Assembly (NCBI GenBank): GCA_002390045.1
Contig: DGSB01000029.1
Coordinates: 1-45,161 of the forward strand
Length of the DNA: 45,161 nucleotides
Direction: 5' to 3'
Source of the DNA: Fibrobacter sp. UBA4373
Lineage (GTDB): Bacteria; Fibrobacterota; Fibrobacteria; Fibrobacterales; Fibrobacteraceae
Part shown: one piece after another, positions 41,947 to 45,161 of the stretch
How the letters are laid out: each line of letters opens with the position of its first letter
Numbering within the stretch: position 1 is the first letter of the stretch
Translations under genes and position numbers: made by a program
Notes under the pieces: model-generated
Databases searched by the model: none
What the model saw: only the letters and a program-made list of their open reading frames with translations
Told to the model about the DNA's origin: nothing

Positions 41947-43361
41947 TGAAAAACATTCAGGAACTGAAGAAAGCTCTCGAAAGCGGAGCAACAACCGCAG
42001 TCAAGCTTGCAGAAGAATCACTCGCATCGATTGAAAAGAACAAGGCTTTGAACGCCTATATTTCCGTTCTCGCCGACCGCGCCTTGCAGAAGGCAAAGGA
42101 AAGTGACGAACGCCGTGCTCAGGGCAAAACCCTTGGCGATCTCGACGGCATTCCTGTCGCCATCAAGGACAACCTTTGCCTCGAAGGTTCCCGCACGACC
42201 GCTGCATCCAAGATTCTCGAAAATTTCGTTTCTCCTTATACAGCAACGGCTGTCGCCAATTTCGAATCGAAGGGCGCCGTGATTGTCGGCAAGACGAATA
42301 TGGACGAATTCGCCATGGGCTCTTCGAACGAATCCTCTTATTTCGGTCCGGTCGAAAACCCGGTAGCCAAGGATCGCGTTCCGGGTGGTTCTTCGGGCGG
42401 TTCCGCAGTCGCCGTCGCAACGGGCACGGTACCTGTCGCCCTCGGTAGCGACACCGGTGGATCGATCCGTCAGCCGGCAGCTTGCACCGGCATCGTCGGT
42501 CTAAAGCCGACCTACGGTCGCGTTTCCCGTTACGGCCTTATCGCCTACGCTTCGAGCCTTGACCAGATCGGCCCGCTGTCGACAAACGTCCAGGACGCAG
42601 CGACGGTTCTTTCCGCTATCTGCGGTCAGGATCCGCACGACAACACCACAAGCCAGCGTCCGACCGAAGATTTCGGTCGCAAGATCGGTGAAAGTCTGAA
42701 GGGCAAGGTCATCGGCGTCCCGAAGGAATACTTTGCCGAAGGCCTCGACGCAGGCTGCAAGTCCGCGATCGAAAACGTTTTGAAGAAGGCAGAAGCCGAA
42801 GGCGCTGTCTTGAAAGAAATCTCCATGCCGAACATCAGCTATGCGGTGGCGAGCTACTACATCATCGCAACGGCAGAAGCATCGAGCAACCTTTCCCGCT
42901 TTGACGGCGTGCGTTACACCTACCGCAGCAAGGAAGCGAAGAACCTTTACGACCTGTACGCCATGTCCCGCAGCGAAGCCTTCGGCAAGGAAGTGCAGCG
43001 CCGCATCATGCTCGGTTCTTACGTGTTAAGTTCTGGCTTCTTTGACGCCTACTACGTTCAGGCACAGAAGGTCCGTCGTCTAATCTCGGACGACTTCACC
43101 AAGGCTTTCGAATCCTGCGACGTGATCGCTTCCCCGGTGATGCCGGGCCTTCCGTTAAAGCGCGGAACGAACGAAAGCGATCCGATGGCGATGTATCTTT
43201 CCGACATCTACACGGTGAGCCTCAACCTCTCCGGTCTTCCGGGCATTTCCGTTCCGTGCGGCAAGTCCGAAAATCTTCCGGTGAACATCCAGTGGATCGG
43301 CAAGCCGTACGCAGAAGCCGACTTGCTCTCGATCGCTGCCGCCGGCGAAAAGCTCGTCTAA
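41946..43361 (+). CDS. gatA: Glutamyl-/aspartyl-tRNA amidotransferase subunit A
   Basis: A 471-residue amidase-signature enzyme that makes Gln-tRNA (or Asn-tRNA) from misacylated Glu/Asp-tRNA, releasing ammonia for GatB. The catalytic Ser-cisSer-Lys triad is in VAIKDNLCLEG (Lys at about 79), RVPGGSSGGSAVAVATG and GSDTGGSIRQPAACTGIVGLKPTYG. YGLIAYASSLDQIGPLS and SGFFDAYYVQAQKVRRLI are typical of GatA. The ATG at 41946 is chosen because it is coupled to the DUF4321 stop codon; the frame upstream is antisense or overlapping. gatC and gatB are not in the window. Confidence 0.97.
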   Translation: MKNIQELKKALESGATTAVKLAEESLASIEKNKALNAYISVLADRALQKAKESDERRAQGKTLGDLDGIPVAIKDNLCLEGSRTTAASKILENFVSPYTATAVANFESKGAVIVGKTNMDEFAMGSSNESSYFGPVENPVAKDRVPGGSSGGSAVAVATGTVPVALGSDTGGSIRQPAACTGIVGLKPTYGRVSRYGLIAYASSLDQIGPLSTNVQDAATVLSAICGQDPHDNTTSQRPTEDFGRKIGESLKGKVIGVPKEYFAEGLDAGCKSAIENVLKKAEAEGAVLKEISMPNISYAVASYYIIATAEASSNLSRFDGVRYTYRSKEAKNLYDLYAMSRSEAFGKEVQRRIMLGSYVLSSGFFDAYYVQAQKVRRLISDDFTKAFESCDVIASPVMPGLPLKRGTNESDPMAMYLSDIYTVSLNLSGLPGISVPCGKSENLPVNIQWIGKPYAEADLLSIAAAGEKLV

Positions 43362-43380
43362 GTCGAACGATTTAAAACGA

Positions 43381-43414
43381 AAAAGTTCCTCTCGAAAGAG
43401 AGGAACTTTTTTTT
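43381..43414. terminator. Bidirectional intrinsic terminator
   Basis: A perfect 13-bp stem AAAAGTTCCTCTC (43381-43393) with GAGAGGAACTTTT (43398-43410), GAAA tetraloop, then TTTT. It serves gatA on the plus strand and tRNA-Pro on the minus strand. Confidence 0.95.
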
Positions 43415-43415
43415 A

Positions 43416-43489
43416 TCGGGCTGATTGGATTCGAACCAACGACCTCTTGAACCCCATTCAAGCGCTCTACCAGACTGAGCTACAGCCCG
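43416..43489 (-). tRNA. tRNA-Pro (anticodon GGG)
   Basis: The minus strand folds as a full cloverleaf: acceptor stem CGGGCTG/CAGCCCG (perfect), D arm GCTC...GAGC, anticodon stem CTTGA/TCAAG with loop ATGGGGT (U33, anticodon GGG, G37), 5-nt variable loop, and T arm GTTGG-TTCGAAT-CCAAT. The discriminator base is A (43416) and no CCA is encoded. The GGG anticodon reads CCC and, by wobble, CCU. It ends at the terminator shared with gatA. Confidence 0.97.
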
Positions 43490-43511
43490 CAACTTGCGTT
43501 GCAAGGTGCCC

Positions 43512-43542
43512 CAAATTTAACTTAAACGTCACCTTTTTGCAA
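43512..43542 (-). promoter_or_regulatory. Promoter of tRNA-Pro
   Basis: On the minus strand TTGCAA (43542-43537) and a TAAATTTG box (43519-43512), 17 bp apart, lie 22 bp before the tRNA 5' end. TAAATTTG matches TAnnTTTG, and TTG lies 20 bp upstream, within the TTG-N17-23 range of Bacteroidota promoters. Confidence 0.5.
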
Positions 43543-43568
43543 GTCGCATTCCCAAACAGCAACCGCTA

Positions 43569-44291
43569 TTATTTCCAATAGCCTATAATCAGGACTTCGG
43601 GAGTCGCCTTTGGATACTTCTTGCTTTCGAACGAAACGATTTTGGAGAGGCTCTTCTGCTTTAATTTCGGATCTTTCACAAGGCCCTTGGTGCGAAGCGT
43701 GATTTTTTGCCCCGGGACTTTTCCGCCTTCGCGGATGGAATCAAAATTTTCCACATTCAGCGATACATTCTTGACCTGCACCGAGAACTCGTCTGAAAAT
43801 TCTTTTTTCAGTTCCAGATCCGGGCGAGATTTTTTGTCTTCGCTCCAAACATAAAAAGTCCATTCCCGTTTTTCGCCAGGCTTGTAATAGCCCGCATCAA
43901 ACATCTTTTCGCTAAAGATAAACGGAGCCTTTACAATTCCCTGCATGGCAAGCGGATGCGTTTTCCCATCCGTTTCCACGATGACGATGACATTCGCAAT
44001 CGGACCTTCCAGAGTTGCTGTCGAAAAATCGAATTCGATGTTCACGGGCTCTCTCGGTTGCACTGTCTTTGGGAATTTAAAATTCGAGCAGCCCACACCT
44101 TGGCAAAGCACCGTTTCAATGTTTACCGTGTTCTTCGAAAGGTTCGCCCCGCCGATTTTCACATGGCGGGATTCTCCCTGCGGAATTTCTCCGATCTCAT
44201 AGGAGTCCGTCGGGAAAGCGATGGCATCATCGGCCCATGTGAGAGCGGACAAAGTAAATAAAGAAACAAGGAATAATTGGAATTTTTTCAT
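43569..44291 (-). CDS. Exported protein with DUF1573-like repeats
   Basis: A 240-residue protein with a signal peptide (MKKFQLFLVSLFTLSALTWA, residues 1-20). Two Ig-like DUF1573-type modules follow. One begins DSYEIGEIPQGESRHVKI with the family-like cysteine pair VLCQGVGCSNFKF and continues to about 118; the second starts EKMFDAGYYKPGEKREWTFYVWSEDKK near 128. The family hallmark is F.FG.I..G....h.F...N; the cysteine spacing here (CxxxxC) departs from the usual CGC. Such proteins are common in the envelope of gut and rumen bacteria; function unknown. It is a single gene downstream of the tRNA-Pro on the other side of the promoter region. Confidence 0.78.
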   Translation of the reverse strand: MKKFQLFLVSLFTLSALTWADDAIAFPTDSYEIGEIPQGESRHVKIGGANLSKNTVNIETVLCQGVGCSNFKFPKTVQPREPVNIEFDFSTATLEGPIANVIVIVETDGKTHPLAMQGIVKAPFIFSEKMFDAGYYKPGEKREWTFYVWSEDKKSRPDLELKKEFSDEFSVQVKNVSLNVENFDSIREGGKVPGQKITLRTKGLVKDPKLKQKSLSKIVSFESKKYPKATPEVLIIGYWK

Positions 44292-44312
44292 ATCGATGAA
44301 AATACAAAATTC

Positions 44313-44320
44313 TATATTTT
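44313..44320 (+). promoter_or_regulatory. TATATTTT promoter-like box of the PPi-phosphofructokinase gene
   Basis: TATATTTT lies 33 nt before the ATG at 44354, with an AGAGGT Shine-Dalgarno sequence in the leader. Unlike der and the gene at 26305 this transcript has a leader. Confidence 0.4.
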
Positions 44321-44353
44321 CCGCGGATTTATAATCAAACCTAGAGGTACATT

Positions 44354-45161
44354 ATGTCCGACAATCTGTCCGTTCTCGGCAAGGCTCGCAAGGCCTACCA
44401 GCCGAAGCTCCCAGCATCTCTTCGTAACGGCGCTCTCAAGGTTGCTCTCAACAAGGGTAAGGCAACTGAATCCGTCAGCGACCAGAAGAAGATCAAGGCT
44501 CTCTTCCCGAACACCTACGGTGCTCCGTACATTTCCCTCAAGAAGGCTACCAAGGCTGTTGCCGCTCGCCCGGTGAATGTCGGTGTTGTCCTTTCCGGTG
44601 GTCAGGCTCCGGGTGGTCACAACGTGATCGCTGGTATCTTCGACGGCATCAAGAGCATTAGCCCGAAGAGCAAGCTCCTTGGCTTCCTCGGCGGTCCGTC
44701 TGGTCTCGAAAACGGCAAGTTCAAGGTGATCGATGCAAAGCTCATGGACGAATACCGCAACGCGGGTGGTTTCGACATCATCCAGTCCGGCCGTACCAAG
44801 CTCGAAACCGAAGAACAGTGGCAGAAGTGCCTCGCTGTGGCAAAGGCTCAGAAGCTCGACGCTATCGTGATCATCGGTGGCGATGACTCCAACACGAACG
44901 CAGCCGTTCTCGGTGAATACTTCCAGGCACAGGGCGCATCTTGCGTCGTCTGCGGTTGCCCGAAGACCATCGACGGTGACTTGAAGAACGAATACATCGA
45001 AACCTCTTTCGGTTTCGACACCGCTGTGAAGACCTACTCGGAACTCATCGGCAACATCATGCGCGATGCGAACTCCGCTCAGAAGTACTGGCACTTCATC
45101 AAGCTCATGGGTCGTTCCGCTTCCCATATCGCTCTCGAAGCAGCTCTCCAGACTCATCCGA
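44354..45161 (+). CDS. Pyrophosphate-dependent phosphofructokinase (cut by window edge)
   Basis: The first 269 residues of a PPi-using 6-phosphofructokinase, which phosphorylates fructose-6-phosphate reversibly in glycolysis. The protein starts MSDNLSVLGKARKAYQPKLP. The loop VVLSGGQAPGGHNVIAGIFDG (about 76-96) is the phosphate-binding Gly-rich motif, IVIIGGDDSNTNAAVL (about 174-189) and CPKTIDGDLKNEYIETSFGFDT (about 203-224) match the PFP family. The Asp-Asp pair in GGDDS marks the PPi-type rather than the ATP-type enzyme. The long N terminus points to the long (about 550-residue) class. The end is beyond the window. High use of CTC, CTT and GGT codons suggests strong expression. Confidence 0.95.
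   Translation, partial: MSDNLSVLGKARKAYQPKLPASLRNGALKVALNKGKATESVSDQKKIKALFPNTYGAPYISLKKATKAVAARPVNVGVVLSGGQAPGGHNVIAGIFDGIKSISPKSKLLGFLGGPSGLENGKFKVIDAKLMDEYRNAGGFDIIQSGRTKLETEEQWQKCLAVAKAQKLDAIVIIGGDDSNTNAAVLGEYFQAQGASCVVCGCPKTIDGDLKNEYIETSFGFDTAVKTYSELIGNIMRDANSAQKYWHFIKLMGRSASHIALEAALQTHP

Noticed and set aside
1..45161. Mobile elements, CRISPR arrays, phage genes or rRNA
   Set aside because: I saw no regular short repeats, transposase or integrase motifs, or rRNA sequence. Gene content is core metabolism plus envelope and secreted enzymes.

Overview
The window looks like an ordinary chromosomal stretch from a member of the Fibrobacterota, most likely Fibrobacter or a close relative. This is inferred from several signs together. 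There are secreted multidomain proteins with Ser-rich linkers and C-terminal sorting-like tails. Two GH43/CBM6 enzymes of the plant-cell-wall (arabinoxylan) type lie in tandem. There is a GLUG-repeat surface protein, an M6 metalloprotease, and a pyrophosphate-dependent phosphofructokinase. Base composition is near 50% G+C. I saw no insertion sequence, integrase, phage gene or CRISPR array.

Layout. 1-580: N-terminal part of a UvrD/PcrA helicase, cut by the window edge. 690-3570: a minus-strand operon of methyltransferase, GT4 glycosyltransferase and flippase-like membrane protein. 3891-4703: a short sigma-70-family factor behind an exact sigma-54-type promoter. 4762-8271: GLUG-repeat secreted protein. 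8386-11421: alaS-ridA. 11513-13912: secreted M6 protease. 14045-17609: der, plsY, gpsA and a Cys-rich lipoprotein on the plus strand. 17623-18825: lamin-tail-like lipoprotein. 18943-19131: PspC protein. 19109-26241: a minus-strand run of hom, sugar transferase, nadC, coaX, UDP-xylose synthase, floA and a FloA-linked membrane protein. 26305-27477: a second sugar transferase. 27546-32250: pheT-dnaX-ybaB. 32334-36658: two GH43 enzymes. 36860-37894: ilvE. 38081-38560: lipoprotein. 38564-41416: thiC, a short thiE-like gene and thiD, behind a TPP riboswitch. 41620-43361: DUF4321 gene and gatA. 43416-43489: tRNA-Pro(GGG). 43569-44291: DUF1573-like protein. 44354 to the end: PPi-dependent phosphofructokinase, cut by the edge.

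How the genes work together. Most encode core metabolism and translation (AlaRS, PheRS beta, GatA, tRNA-Pro, Der), phospholipid initiation (PlsY and GpsA make and use glycerol-3-phosphate), cofactors (ThiC/ThiD, NadC, CoaX) and amino acids (Hom, IlvE, RidA). A second theme is the cell surface: two initiating sugar transferases, a UDP-xylose synthase, a GT4/flippase cluster, and secreted enzymes with sorting-type C termini.

The most interesting signals lie in expression control. They are the sigma-54-type promoter in front of a sigma-70-family gene and an A10 slippery run in dnaX where both shifted frames stop at once. Two GTG-start genes carry a TATATTTG box exactly 4 nt before the start codon and look leaderless. 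plsY starts at TTG inside the der reading frame.
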